64,000 nt of DNA from Kappaphycus alvarezii. Lineage: Eukaryota; Rhodophyta; Florideophyceae; Gigartinales; Solieriaceae. The notes beneath the pieces were generated by a model. It ran no database searches. It worked only from the letters and a program-made list of their open reading frames with translations, and had not been told where the DNA came from. Below are positions 19,836 to 30,082 of this stretch, in pieces; the stretch's first letter is position 1, and every line of letters begins with the position of its first letter. The stretch lies in the NCBI GenBank assembly GCA_002205965.3, contig NADL03000633.1, forward strand, positions 62,001 to 126,000. Direction: 5' to 3'. A program made the translations under genes and the position numbers.

Positions 19836-19896
19836 AGGCCAGACATCAAGCAGGCCGCATCGGACATGACAGCTGCTGCAGAGGGTCTCGAGAAAA

Positions 19897-20013
19897 GGGG
19901 AGACGGTTTGTGTGTTTTACGCTTGGAAGATATATCCGATCTAGCCAATGGTTTTCTAGACAATCACAATCGACTCAAAAATGGTATACCCACACAGTAA
20001 TCGGGAAGGAACT
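19897..20013 (-). repeat. Copy of short interspersed repeat R1
   Basis: The minus strand runs from AGTTCCTTCCCGATTACTGT through TGAGTCGATTGTGATTGTCT and GATATATCTTCC to ACCGTCTCCCC. It is a full-length, diverged copy of the ~122-bp repeat at 43582-43703. No clear TSD. Confidence 0.7.
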
Positions 20014-20131
20014 GCGCTATGAGGAAAAGTAAAGAGCGAGAAGGGGAGATCAGTTTAGTCGGAATTATATCGACGTGTGCTAGGAAACGGATGGGGCCGA
20101 TCCAAGGGATCGCCTGCCCGATGCGCCGAAG

Positions 20132-20353
20132 GTGGGAGGGGAAGCGCGGAGTGCGCATGCGAGTAAGGGAAAGGATAGAGTAATTTATGATTTTTCGAGG
20201 CCATTTCGGTACACTGCCGATTTCCTTAACAGTAAAGGAATCCCTGTGTCCACGGTTTTCCCTTCCTGCTTCCCAGCACTTTTAACCTATATCCAACAAA
20301 GATCTGCTGGCTGGCATCCTATAGAGTTTCTGGTAGACTGTTGCTGGTGCTAG
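20132..20353 (+). pseudogene. Possible RT fragment of unknown type
   Basis: The frame holds GKDRVIYDFSRPFRYTADFL, which resembles the K-x-R-x-I-x-D-x-S-x-P start of some reverse transcriptases such as those of DIRS-like elements. No catalytic box follows. This is weak and could be coincidence. Confidence 0.2.
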
Positions 20354-20803
20354 CATTCGCCACCAATGAATTTTACATAACAGATGACATATGATTGCCG
20401 CCACCATGTGACCGATCCCGTAGTCACGGCACACAGTTACACTGTGCAAGCGAGTGAACCGTTGGAGTTCAGACACGAGGTGCTTGCTCCGTGAATGTAA
20501 CCCGTAAAGGTCTTGTTGCGGTTCACGGAGCAGGGAGCGGACGTCACTTTCTAGAGCCATGTAGACCACTCGCATATAGAGGAAAGACTCTCTGGGCGGC
20601 TTAAGCGTCCGCGGGATGTCCGACCAAGCAACCTCCGTCCTCGCAAAAGGGTTTGCGGGATCCCCCGGGATGTCGAAAATCCAGTCTCCTTCGTCCTCGC
20701 CTTTTTCTCGACAATCGTCTGACAAGTTGAACATCGGGATGGTAGCGACGGGTGAAGCGGGAAGATCCAATCTTCCACCTTGGTGGAAGACGCCGATTAC
20801 CAA
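20282..20803 (-). CDS. Unrecognised ORF, 173 codons
   Basis: The longest open frame between the gypsy-B relic and solo LTR S2. It has a moderately acidic centre (DDCREKGEDEGDW) and the segment RVVYMALESDVRSLLREP, with no signal peptide, clear membrane span or known motif. Overlapping frames exist on both strands, so it may be non-coding. No homologue was found elsewhere in the window. Confidence 0.25.
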   Translation of the reverse strand: MVIGVFHQGGRLDLPASPVATIPMFNLSDDCREKGEDEGDWIFDIPGDPANPFARTEVAWSDIPRTLKPPRESFLYMRVVYMALESDVRSLLREPQQDLYGLHSRSKHLVSELQRFTRLHSVTVCRDYGIGHMVAAIICHLLCKIHWWRMLAPATVYQKLYRMPASRSLLDIG

Positions 20804-21058
20804 ACAACACCCAAGGGCGTCTATGCGCAGACGTTACGGCGCGAGAGTGGGATTATTACGGCCACTGAGAAGGACACCAACCTGCCTGTGATGGAGAGCC
20901 ACGGAACGGAGCATTTATGGGTGCCTGCTCGCTGGACGGGCTGATCTAATCTCAACTCTTCGGACAGCGACGACGTCAGTGATGTTGCTGCTGATCCGGA
21001 GTGGTTAGAAGTTAGTGAGGAGAATAATGAGTAAGGGGCGGGCATATCTCGCGGTATG

Positions 21059-22348
21059 TGATGGGGGTAAATCGTCGGGAGAAGAGATACTCAGAACCAA
21101 TTAGCCCAAAAAGGAGGTCTTGCCCGCGACAAAAGTGCTACCGTGGTATAGTTGAACAAACAAAAAGGTTTCGGTAAGGGCGACAGTTGAGAGGGCTACA
21201 AGCAAGTATGGAAGGGGCAGGATCTACCACTGACGCTCTGTGACCAGCATAAGAAAAATGGATCTTGGGTCTGAAGTTGACTCTAAATTCCTACTACTCG
21301 GGAATTTAGTTGAAGCTGCCTGCCAACTTGCCTTCAACTCCACAAGAGGAAGCAGTTTATCCAGCATATATAGAATTTTGGCTACCCCTAAAGTCCGAAC
21401 AAAACTACAAAACATACCGAGAAATGCACTAACGCGAGTCATGTGGACTATTGAAACTAGCGAAAAGATGCTTCCGAGATAAATATCTATATCTACTCCT
21501 CACGATCATTATCCTCAAGGTCCGAACGGAACCATTCCTCTAAAATATCCATACCCCCAATAAAATTGCCACAAATTCCCTCGAACGGCTCAGAATGACA
21601 AATTGCCGTATCGAAAATATCAAGATCCTCCAAACCTTCATCGCAATCATCAGCCTCCTCTCTATCCGAAGTGTCAGAGATTATAACCACTCCCTCACTC
21701 TGCCCTTCTTCCCCTACCACATCTTCTCCACGGCTGTACACCATCACCTCCCATGGATCTACCCAGCTTCCTCATCATCAGTCCCTCCGCGTACGCTTCG
21801 GTATTTTCTAACTCCTCCGCCTTCTCCAAGAATTGCTGACGAACCCACTCCAGAACACGCTCCCGGTCCATTCTCCTCAAGTACTCGTCGTAGTCCGTTG
21901 GCCCATTTTCCATTAAAGCTAAACAGTTAATGGGACGCGGGACCCTCGTTGATTTTTGGATGGTAAGAGAAAGGCGGCGTTGGGTCATGTTGATGGCGAA
22001 AGAGAGGGGTTTTTCGGGTGAGTTGATGTGATTGTTGATAGTAGAGTGGTGCATAGATGACTTTTCTGTAGCGCTTTGTATATGGACATGCTTTGATCCT
22101 TTCTATGGCCTTTGGTAAAATTTCAGAAATGTGAGGACATGTTTTAATTGTTAATTTGCGTAAATTCGAAAAAGAATCTGCTCGACAGAATATAGGACCT
22201 GCATTTGGATTCAGAGGGGAGAACGTCTTCGAGTTTCTTTTTAAAAGAATTGGAAGGCAGGAAATCGATTTGAAACGGTAGAGGTCATCAATGGATCATG
22301 GGATGAGAGGAAAATGAAATTGCGGGAATGATCGTTTTTATGACAACA
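21059..22348 (-). mobile_element. Solo LTR S2, long form, subfamily II
   Basis: A 1290-bp LTR on the minus strand flanked by the 5-bp TSD GTATG (21054-21058 and 22349-22353). On + it starts TGATGGGGG and ends TGACAACA; in element sense it begins TGTTGTCATAAAAACG. It carries the TATATATGC promoter box and a decayed copy of the acidic ORF. It is clearly older or of another subfamily than M, P and S3. Confidence 0.85.
21493..22054 (-). pseudogene. LTR-encoded acidic SIM protein, S2 copy
   Basis: The 5' part (frame 21695-22054) contains NGPTDYDEYLRRMDRERVLE, and the 3' part (frame 21493-21747) contains EGVVIISDTSDREE and MDILEEWFRSDLEDNDREE. A frameshift near 21770 separates them. At amino-acid level the N-terminal block, the SIM and the C-terminal helix are again the best kept parts, although nucleotide divergence from the M copies is high. 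Confidence 0.75.
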
Positions 22349-22414
22349 GTATGCTCCAAGCACTTTGCCTCATACAAGGTATCAGGTAATTTTCCTGGCA
22401 AATAGGACTTCCCA

Positions 22415-22492
22415 TCGCCGGCAACCCTCTAAGATATTCCGGGCCCCAACCTACCATATCTTTCAAACATTGAAGCACCCAAACATTTTCCC
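22415..22492 (+). repeat. R2 repeat, tail fragment
   Basis: Contains AAGATATTCCGGGCCCCAAC, then ATATCTTTCAAACATTGAAG and CACCCAAACATTTTCCCCC, matching the R2 tail at 45172-45260 (inverted) and 48900-48980. Confidence 0.6.
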
Positions 22493-22505
22493 CCATTTGT
22501 ACATT

Positions 22506-22620
22506 GCTTCGACCACCGGTACATGTATTTAATATGACATTCAGATTTACAGCTCCAAATCGGTTCCAGCCAATCCATACATCTCAATAAAGACACCCCC
22601 TTTTTTCCCCAAAGATCCTT
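22506..22620 (+). repeat. 110-bp dispersed repeat, copy 1
   Basis: From CGACCACCGGTACATGTATT to CAATAAAGACACCCCCTTTT. The same segment, about 90% alike by eye, occurs at 44108-44217. AATAAA near its end suggests a transcript 3' end or retroposon tail. Confidence 0.75.
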
Positions 22621-22731
22621 CCACTTCTATTTGCTGACATATTTCCACTGCGCACCTTCTTTGATGGGCAATTGTTTGGTTGTTTTCTTGTTTATAGATT
22701 TAATCTAGGTTATCGTACGCGTTTCCTATCG

Positions 22732-24168
22732 TCAATTGTTGCTTTCGCAGATCACCCCTTTCGCCCTCGCACTACCTCCAGCTTTTCTCTTGATAGGGCC
22801 TGTTGCTTTGCATCCCCTTTTCCGTTTCCTCTCCAGCCGCTCCAGCTTCCTCTCCTGTCTCTTCTTCACAGAGATTTCTCTCTCAATCCTTCTCACAGAT
22901 TCCACCAATTCCTGGTCGACGACAGCAAACCCTGAAAAGATCATGTGTTTCAACGTGGAGACCCAGCGCGGAAATGCTTTCTTAATGCTACAAATCTTCG
23001 CTGCAAGTTGATTACTCGCAGTCTGCAGCTCAACTTTTGCAGTGTACCACTCAAACATAATCTCGTCCAGAGCGCGTGTCCAAGACACCCCAACTTGTAC
23101 GGCACCATCGGTAGCAGTACAGACATCCATACATGTAGATCGTTGTTTCTCCAATATCGAATCAATTGCGTGCTCCACATGCTCAACGCGACGCTTTGCA
23201 TCATTCTCCTTGCTTTTCCAATGCAAAGCATGACCTAATGATTGGAAAGTAGGTCGGTTCGCTCGAATAAAGCAGATAGACGTGTCCACATCTCGTCGGA
23301 AACGTGAATAAAGCGCTTATTTTTTGTCCTCCCTGAGAACAAACGAGCGACTTTAACAGACAAAGCCGCGCGGAAAAGGACGGTAAGCTGTTGTTGTATA
23401 CGCGAATCTCGAAGATCAGGATTTTTTTCTCCGAATTCTGTTTGACAAAGTGTGGCGAGCTTTGTGATTTCATCGGTGACGGATGGGGGAAGAGAACAGT
23501 TCAATTCTGGGGATGCAGGAGATGGAGATTTTCTGAGTGAAGCATTCTTTTTCGGGAGCTGAGCTGAAAGGGAAGGGGCAGTCGTGCAATGTCGTTGTAA
23601 GTGATGTGTGGAATTTTTTGCCTTGACGGTAGACGAATGGTTTCTCAAGTTTCGGGAAGGCTTGGAGGATGTTGACCCAGAGCCGACAAGAGTAGACGAA
23701 GGAGGAAGGGTGTTCCCCTCGACCTCTACGTTGCCAACTGGTGTGGGAGGAGTGGGAAGCGGCTTTAGCTCGCTAAGAGAAGGAATGGCACCACGGTTAA
23801 CAAAAACCTACCAAACCCGTCAGCTTGATAGGGCTTCTCCTGTCCTCGGTGGTCTGGGGTGGAAATTTTTCCGCAAGCTGATGTGTGTTTCGGAACATCT
23901 TCTTCACAGTATCTCTTACCCAACGGATATCTATCAGAAAGCAGTGGGTGGAAAGGTTGTTTTTCGACGACGTCGGCGTCGTCAATAAAATCATCGTCGT
24001 AGTCATAGTCATCGACGACACAGCGACGACGGGTCTTGGGCTGATCCTCTTTCCCGGAGCTCTCATCTGTATGGTTGGATGCGGCTGGATACTGGAGACG
24101 GAGTAGTTCTCTAACATTAAGCTGGTTGCAGCCCAAGGGTTTAGGCGAACACGGAGACCGGAGTCCAT
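22732..24168 (-). pseudogene. Decayed or mis-sequenced protein-coding gene, unknown family
   Basis: Three minus-strand blocks follow one another. About 23812-24136 holds the acidic run DDYDYDDDFIDDADVVEKQP. The frame 23235 to about 23810 is Ser/Pro-rich, then becomes a folded-looking stretch with TDEITKLATLCQTEFGEKNP and DEMWTRLSALFERTDLL. The 22732-23235 part holds SKENDAKRRVEHVEHAIDSI and ends in a Lys/Arg/Glu-rich coiled coil (KKRQERKLERLERKRKRG). The blocks are offset by one base near 23810 and 23240, with no ATG in phase for the first block; ATG 24168 is in another phase. Short introns, true decay or sequencing errors would all fit. No transposon motif is present, so this is probably a host gene. 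Confidence 0.45.
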
Positions 24169-25260
24169 GGTTTGGACAGTTGTATGTTAAAGTTCAAGTG
24201 TTCGGGAGTGTGATTGTGTAATCGAGAGTGCACAGTGGGAGTGGATGGAGGAGATGGGTGGCAAAAGTAGGAGAGTGTAGGATGAGTACTGCGTTATATA
24301 GAACTACATACGTCAATTGTGCTTTACTGTACAGTACTTGGTATTTGATACCTTCTTTTTGTATTTACATTAATTATAATAATATCTTCAGTAATATTGC
24401 GCTAAGCGGATACTTAATTTTACATCGAGGGTGTCGACTACCAATTTATACCAACATGAAACTGCAGTCTGCAGTCACCATTAATGCCTACTGTACATTG
24501 CACTGAACTGCAATACTATACAGCTCGGCTGTCCGACTGCCCACCGAAACTATTGAGAACTCCTACTTGCGAGTGTGATAAGTTAAAGTTTGCAACATGT
24601 CAACTTAATAAACGAATCAAAATCTATCAAATTTCTCTGTGGCGTCATTCATTCTTCTGCCCACCCTGGGCCATCCTTTACGATGAACCCTTGGAATCGA
24701 CTATCTTACTATCTTGAACATATCGGGATGTTTCGGACTTGTATTTTTCAAAACACATAGAGCCCTATCCTCTACCTCCTGCTGCTGCCGAACCTGATTT
24801 CTTTCTACAACGCAGATTCGGCCCTTCAGTCATCCTATTTCATAGATCGAATATATCTTATAACAGTTAAAACGCGCTAAACTTCCCCTCCTATTTCGGT
24901 ACCATTTGCTATTCTTCCGCTCCCCCTCCCCGACCACATGTGCCACCTTTAACACTTATCAGACCTCATGCCTTCTGGAATACAGACCGAGCCTTTCAAA
25001 AGCGGGGAAGCCCGAAATACCAATCCCCAATCATACGAAATCAGCATACACAACGGTCTTGCGTCCTGGCCCTTCCGAATTGGGCATAAACCAAGATTTT
25101 CAAATGGTTTTCTACTCTTTCGCACAGCCACTTTCAACTTCACAACAACGGCCCAGAGTTCCTCTGGACAGGCTTTGAGAGTACACTGAGTACTGTGAGT
25201 ACCTAACCAGGAGAACCGCTTAGCTTCGTACTCTTTTCCTTGTGCTTCACTCCACTGCTC
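24169..25260. other. Intergenic stretch
   Basis: No supportable gene. A truncated R1 repeat lies at 24843-24893 (AGATCGAATATATCTTATAA to CTTCCCCTCC). A + strand frame of 90 codons at 24906-25178 has no recognisable feature. Confidence 0.4.
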
Positions 25261-25261
25261 T

Positions 25262-25368
25262 GCATTACTGTGTAGGCATACCTTTTTGAGTCGATTGTGG
25301 TTGTCTGGAAAACTTTAGGATAGATCGAATATACTCTCCAACAGTAAAAACACCCAAAACTTTTCCCG
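25262..25368 (+). repeat. Short interspersed repeat R1, diverged copy
   Basis: Contains GCATTACTGTGTAGGCATAC, TGAGTCGATTGTGGTTGTCT and CACCCAAAACTTTTCCC. It matches 43582-43703 along its whole length except the first ~10 bases. Confidence 0.75.
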
Positions 25369-25614
25369 CTGCTCTGTATATTAAAGAATTATTGTCTGCA
25401 TTGGGCAAGAAGGAGACAGGGCTGGACGTACTGTTTTTTGAGTTGTGGTATCATGACGACAGCCATCTTGCGGGAGGGAAATCCTAATGGCGATGTGAAC
25501 AAGCACTCAGAGGTTCCATTACAAATACAGAGGACTCCCAACCTTTCCATTACTCGCAGTAAACCAAACCAATTTTCCCTCAGAGGTTCGGGGGATTTTG
25601 ATGCAAAGGTACGC

Positions 25615-25672
25615 TGCAGCAGCCCTCATGTCCAATGCGGCATGCTTGATGCCTGGCCTTAAGGTAGCTTTT
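25615..25672 (+). repeat. R2 repeat, head fragment
   Basis: Contains CATGTCCAATGCGGCATGCT and the CTTTTAGG end of the R2 head, directly followed by an R1 copy. Confidence 0.6.
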
Positions 25673-25681
25673 AGGTAGCAT

Positions 25682-25803
25682 AGTTCCTTCCCCATTACTG
25701 TGTCGGTATACCCTTTTTGAGTCGATTATTGTTGTCTGGAAAACCATGGGATAGATTGGATATATCTTCAAAGAGTAAAACACCCAAACCATATCCCCCT
25801 CCC
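25682..25803 (+). repeat. Short interspersed repeat R1, full-length copy
   Basis: Begins AGTTCCTTCCCCATTACTGT, passes TGAGTCGATTATTGTTGTCT and ends ACCCAAACCATATCCCCC. It is the same length as the 43582-43703 copy, but no clear TSD. Confidence 0.75.
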
Positions 25804-25834
25804 CCAGAGGCACCGAGGAGGACTGGTATAGCAA

Positions 25835-26560
25835 CTATTCGGACAGACGCCGGGAAAGAACCTGACGGGCTTGCGTGCTCTGCAGGGAAAAGGTGAAGTG
25901 GGTAACGAAATCGTGAAAATCTTGATGAGGAGGGATAATACGGCGCTTAGCGGCGTGGGCGGCAAGGCGGCGGAAGAACTGAAAGGCTTCGGATCCGAGG
26001 GCACTGTAGACGTATATGCCTATCGGAATAAGCAGGATATCGTAGGAACGGCAAACTTTTGCGTGGTCCGAATGCTTGAACTTTCGGCAAGAGCTGCTAC
26101 GGCGCCCCCCGACAGAGCGCCTACTGGACTCGGGACTGGACGAGTTGATGGGTGACGGCAACATTGAACGCTAGATCGCGGTGATTGAAATCGTAAGCCC
26201 TGGACCGTAAGTGTCACCACGAAGCGCCTAAGGCGAAGAAGCGGAGGTGGAACTAGGTTGGGGGTTTTCCAGTAACGGTAATGCCAATTTCCTCGTAGAA
26301 GCGGTCCAAAGCAATGCAAAGGACATTGTGACGGCGGTTCTGACCGTCTTCGTACTTGGAAGTAAGAGCATCCTTACCATCGGAATCTAGAAGCGAGGCC
26401 AACTCATTAAAGAGGGAAAAAGGTTTGGGTATTTTATTCTTGGAAGATATATCCGGTCTATGCCATGGTTTTCCAGACAACCGCAATCAACTCATTAAAG
26501 CGCCTTGAACAGACGCGACAGTGTCTTTCGCCAAGGAAGAGTGACATCCAGCAAAAAACA
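25835..26560 (-). pseudogene. LINE ORF2 C-terminal fragment, split by an R1 repeat
   Basis: Minus-strand frames 26458-26560 (GERHCRVCSRRFNEL), 26253-26400 (LLDSDGKDALTSKYEDGQNR, then RHNVL) and 25835-26164 (DILLIPIGIYVYSALGSEAF, FFRRLAAHA) align in order with the C-terminus of the LINE at 39687-42602 (C-x2-C ... H-N motif and terminal nuclease-like part). An R1 repeat with a duplicated target sits between the first two blocks. Frame breaks make it non-functional. Confidence 0.7.
26413..26490 (-). repeat. R1 repeat inserted in a LINE, with TSD
   Basis: A 78-bp, 5'-truncated R1 copy flanked by CTCATTAAAG at 26403-26412 and 26491-26500; the match extends to 13 bp if CAA is counted. The host LINE frame matches its paralogue when the insert and one repeat are removed. 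Confidence 0.8.
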
Positions 26561-26802
26561 CGATTGGGAGGAGGGGTAAGTACTGCGGTGAGGGTACGGG
26601 AGAGTGGAGAACACAGAGCAGGAAGGGGATTCGCAGGAAGAGAGCAAGCGGGCTCGATTACATTGCAGCCAAACACAAGGTCATACTTAGAGCGATTGAT
26701 TTTCTCTCTTCCCTTGAGGCCAAAAGTCGTGGCCTTCATATGGCGGTGTCGAAATGCAACGTGTAGTGACGCACTGCCCCTTTCGCCTCGGTCTCGGCCG
26801 CG

Positions 26803-26996
26803 TACCCCGTGATATGCGACGCGCCCATCGTTTCCCAGTCGTTCATGGAAGAGCATGTTCTGGACCATTTACAGTCCCTGGAGTATTTCCTACACGCGGT
26901 CATGGAGCACAAAGACGCACAGGCCTCATTTCAATTACTTTGTAAATCCTTTGAAGTCTGCAAAGTGAGCTACCCCCTGCGAGTTGTGTCTGTAAC
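26803..26996 (+). pseudogene. LINE RT-to-C-terminus fragment, + strand
   Basis: The frame includes VMEHKDAQASFQLLCKSFEV and CKVSYPLRVV, which align with the LINE segment FGDAQTGYHLHPVCASACKV and IYLLRTLSP at 37797-38057 (minus). It points opposite to the neighbouring LINE piece at 25835-26560 and stops where the AT-rich R3 repeat starts. Confidence 0.55.
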
Positions 26997-27004
26997 AATT
27001 AAAT

Positions 27005-27565
27005 GAAGTGCGTAGAGACAAACTATATAATTCCAAATAAATGAATAATAAGATGACCTGAATAGGATTGAGAATAATGATAAAAAGGAAACCAATATTT
27101 ATTGATAGCTGATGGACGGGGACAGTTCGGATGGCCAGAGGCTTGATAAATTTTTCCAAAAGTCTAAGACTAAATATACTGTGGTTCAGGGTAGAAAAGC
27201 TACAAAGATGATTCCAGCCGTATAACACCAATTTCATGCTCAGTTTTAATTATATTTTAATTATATAATAATTACGCAGGTGATTATTGATCTGGAAACT
27301 AATTTGCTGGTAATACAATTCCGGTAATTATAGATGTAGAATTTAAAAAACTCACATGCATAAAATTGGTTAACATTTAATACATAATAAAACATGAGCA
27401 TGTGAAAAATAGATAAGATTATTTTCCATGATTCACAGTAAATAAAAATGTGGGCTTATGTATGATAAAAATTGTTCCACAATTTTTCATCACTGTATTT
27501 GATATGGAAAACAAATTAAACAGTTTTGCAATGCCTGTAAAATAGTTTTTCAATTTTCACAGTGC
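27005..27565. repeat. ~550-bp AT-rich repeat R3, uninterrupted copy
   Basis: Aligns over its length with 39165-39686 plus 42603-42662, and in inverted orientation with 37135-37268. Shared segments include TTCCACAATTTTTCATCACT and AATAGTTTTTCAATTTTCACAG-type ends. This copy has the empty site (GATATGGAAAACAAATT near 27500) where the LINE at 39687 is inserted in the other copy. No coding potential. Confidence 0.75.
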
Positions 27566-28689
27566 TGCCCTCATGCACACAGAAAGGGGCTGAATAATTC
27601 TACAGCCTCATCGAGAATTTCTTCTGTACAGTGGCGGGTGAAGTCTTTGATAGGACAATTTTTAAGGAGCTACAATGACCAGCCAAATCTTTTGAGAAGA
27701 AAAGCCGATTTTTGGAAACGGTTTCACCTCTGCGAAGGACGCTGTGGCTGCTTCGTTTCTTGCACTGAGTACTGCTTCGCATCAGCTACGCAGTAAGTTT
27801 TGGTCTCCCTCCGTCCAAGATCTGGCACAATACGAGAATACCATCCTTGCATGTACCTGACCGATGATATTCAAGCAGCCGTGAAAGAGTCCTGCCACTC
27901 TCCGTCATCCGCAACTGCAGCACCAGCGTCAGAAGTTCCCTGTCATTAGCCAATGGGTGGTTTTATTGAGCAACGTGCCCTTTTTTGAAGGCACACATAA
28001 AGGCCAAAGGTCTCTCTGGTTGGTTCCAATACTTATTTCAGACACTTTTACTGACCTACGATACTACTTTTCACCTGGATATCTTCTTGGACCACTCAAT
28101 CCGTAGAGTGGAATGTGGTGTGCGTTAATTCTTGAAAAAAATATAGTCTATTTTGGACCGGTATGTCCTAGAGGGTCTCTAGTATTACATCTTCATTTTC
28201 CCTAAAAAATTGTTCAAGGCCGGCACCAATGTAGTTGCTTCTATGAGCTCGGTTCTCACAATAGCAACCAGATGCACCTCCTCGGTAACGAACTTTCAGA
28301 GACCGCCGACTGCCATTTACTGAGCCCCGACTACATCACCGAACTAGACCAGATATGAGGGCGATGGTATGCGACTGTGAAAAGGACTTTTTGGACATAA
28401 TATTATTCAGTTTTACAACCAACGGGTTAATATATTGAGGTAAATGGGTTCAAGAATGAATAATTTCGAGTTGATTAAGCAAAACTACTTTAATTAGCTA
28501 TAATAAAATACGAGCGATTCTGATTGTCCAGTGAGATAGAATTGAAAGTACAATATTGCAGCCTGTTGGGGAACTCTATTGACGTTACAGGAGTCCTTGA
28601 ACGTTTAGAGAAAATTTAAAAACGCAATCTGGCCATACCCAGAGAAGATTGTAGGCTTTACCTAAATGTACAGCTTCTCTCGAAACTTG
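27566..28689. other. Intergenic stretch with an R2 remnant
   Basis: No gene is supportable. About 28150-28235 matches the inverted R2 repeat (CTAGAGGGTCTCTAGTATTA, then TTTTCCCTAAAAAATTGTTC). The rest holds no recognised feature. Confidence 0.4.
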
Positions 28690-30082
28690 TGATAGGGGTA
28701 AATCGTCGGGAGAAGAGATACTCAGAATCAACCACCTCAAGAAGGAGGTTTTACAAGCGACAAAAGTGCTACCGTGGTATAGTTGAACGAACGAAAAGGA
28801 GTGTATAGGGAAGACAGTTGAATGGGCTACAAGCAAGTATGGAAGGGGCGGAGTCTACTACCTATGCTTAGTGACTAGGGTAAAATAAATGATTCTTGGG
28901 TCTGAGGTTGACTCGCAACTCCCTAACTATTTGGGACTGGGCTTGAAGTTGTCTGCCAACTTGCTTGACCTCTCAAGGAGGAAGCACTTTACTCAGCTTA
29001 TATAGACTTTTCGGCTAATCCTAAAGTCTCAATCAAACATACTAAATACCATAAAACGCATAAAAGGGCATCTTGTGGATGTGATTGGCCAGAGGGAAGA
29101 TATTATCAAGGAAAATATCTGTATCTACTCCTCACAATCGTTATCCTCAAGATCAGAACCAAATAACTCCTCCAAAATATCCATACTCTCAATGCAATCC
29201 CTACAAATTCCCTCGAACGACTCAGAATGATAAATGGCTTCATCAGACATATCAAGATCCTCCAACCCTTCCTGGCGACCCTCAGCCTCCGCGCCAACCC
29301 CATCCGAAGAATCCGAGATGACGATCACGCCCTCACTATCCCCTCCATCCCCCGCATCAACTTCCCCACGATTATACACCATCGGTTCCCACGGAGCTAC
29401 AAAGTCTTCCTCATCCTCGGATCCCTCCACGTCCGACTCAGTCCCCTCTGAATCCTCCTCCTCCGCCTCCTCCAAGAAGTGCCGACGAACCCACTCCCGA
29501 ACACGCTCACGGTCCATCCTCCTGAAGTAGTCGTCGTAGTCTGTTGGCCCATTATTCATTAGGGCTAGGCCGTTGATGGGGCGAGAGGGGCGGCTTTTGG
29601 TGATGAGGGCGGAGGGGCGAAGGTTGTTCATTCTGATAGACGTTGGGGAATGGGAGGCAATGTAGGGTGTTTTGGGGGGAGGGGTGATGAGTAAAATGGT
29701 CGGGGACATTTGGAACTTGGAATAAAGGGGTTTAAATAGGCTCCCGGGGCAGGTTCTATAGATTAGGAATAGGTAAAATAAATCTGCAAGGGATTTTGCA
29801 GTAGTGCATTTGCGCCCTTCTTTTCCAAAAAAAGGTGAATTTGGAGGAGGAAGTAAGCTAAAAGGGAAAAGGAACTTGATTCGGGGTCGATTCAGAGGGC
29901 TAAATACAGTATAAAAATATCTAGATAAAATGGAAGTAAATTTGGAAATGACGGTGGGAGAAGTTAGGGGCGGGATCGTTGTAGGTTGCTGGATCACACG
30001 AAGGGAGGAACATTTCCTGTATTACATGGAGGGAGGACCATTTCCTGTATTACATGGAGGGAGGAACATTTTCTGTATTACA
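28690..30082 (-). mobile_element. Solo LTR S3, long form with ORF
   Basis: A 1393-bp LTR flanked by the perfect 5-bp TSD ACTTG (28685-28689 and 30083-30087). From about 28930 to the outer end it is nearly identical to the LTRs of M, but 28690-28930 (U5 and part of R) differs at many sites. It therefore looks like a mosaic of two LTR subfamilies. Three terminal 28-bp units are present at 30000-30082. Confidence 0.94.
29125..29709 (-). CDS. LTR-encoded acidic SIM protein, S3 copy
   Basis: A 194-codon frame, essentially identical to the 6437-7021 product: MSPTILLITPPPKTPY start, GPTDYDDYFRRMD block, EGVIVISDSSD motif and MDILEELFGSDLED end. The frame is open further upstream to 29997, but the TATTTAAAC box just upstream of the ATG at 29709 favours the shorter start. 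Because it sits in a solo LTR, this copy could be expressed independently of an element. Confidence 0.75.
   Translation of the reverse strand: MSPTILLITPPPKTPYIASHSPTSIRMNNLRPSALITKSRPSRPINGLALMNNGPTDYDDYFRRMDRERVREWVRRHFLEEAEEEDSEGTESDVEGSEDEEDFVAPWEPMVYNRGEVDAGDGGDSEGVIVISDSSDGVGAEAEGRQEGLEDLDMSDEAIYHSESFEGICRDCIESMDILEELFGSDLEDNDCEE

Noticed and set aside
29710-29997. N-terminal extension of the S3 LTR ORF to 290 codons
   Set aside because: The extra frame is not open in the other LTR copies and lies upstream of the conserved TATTTAAAC box, so it is probably chance.
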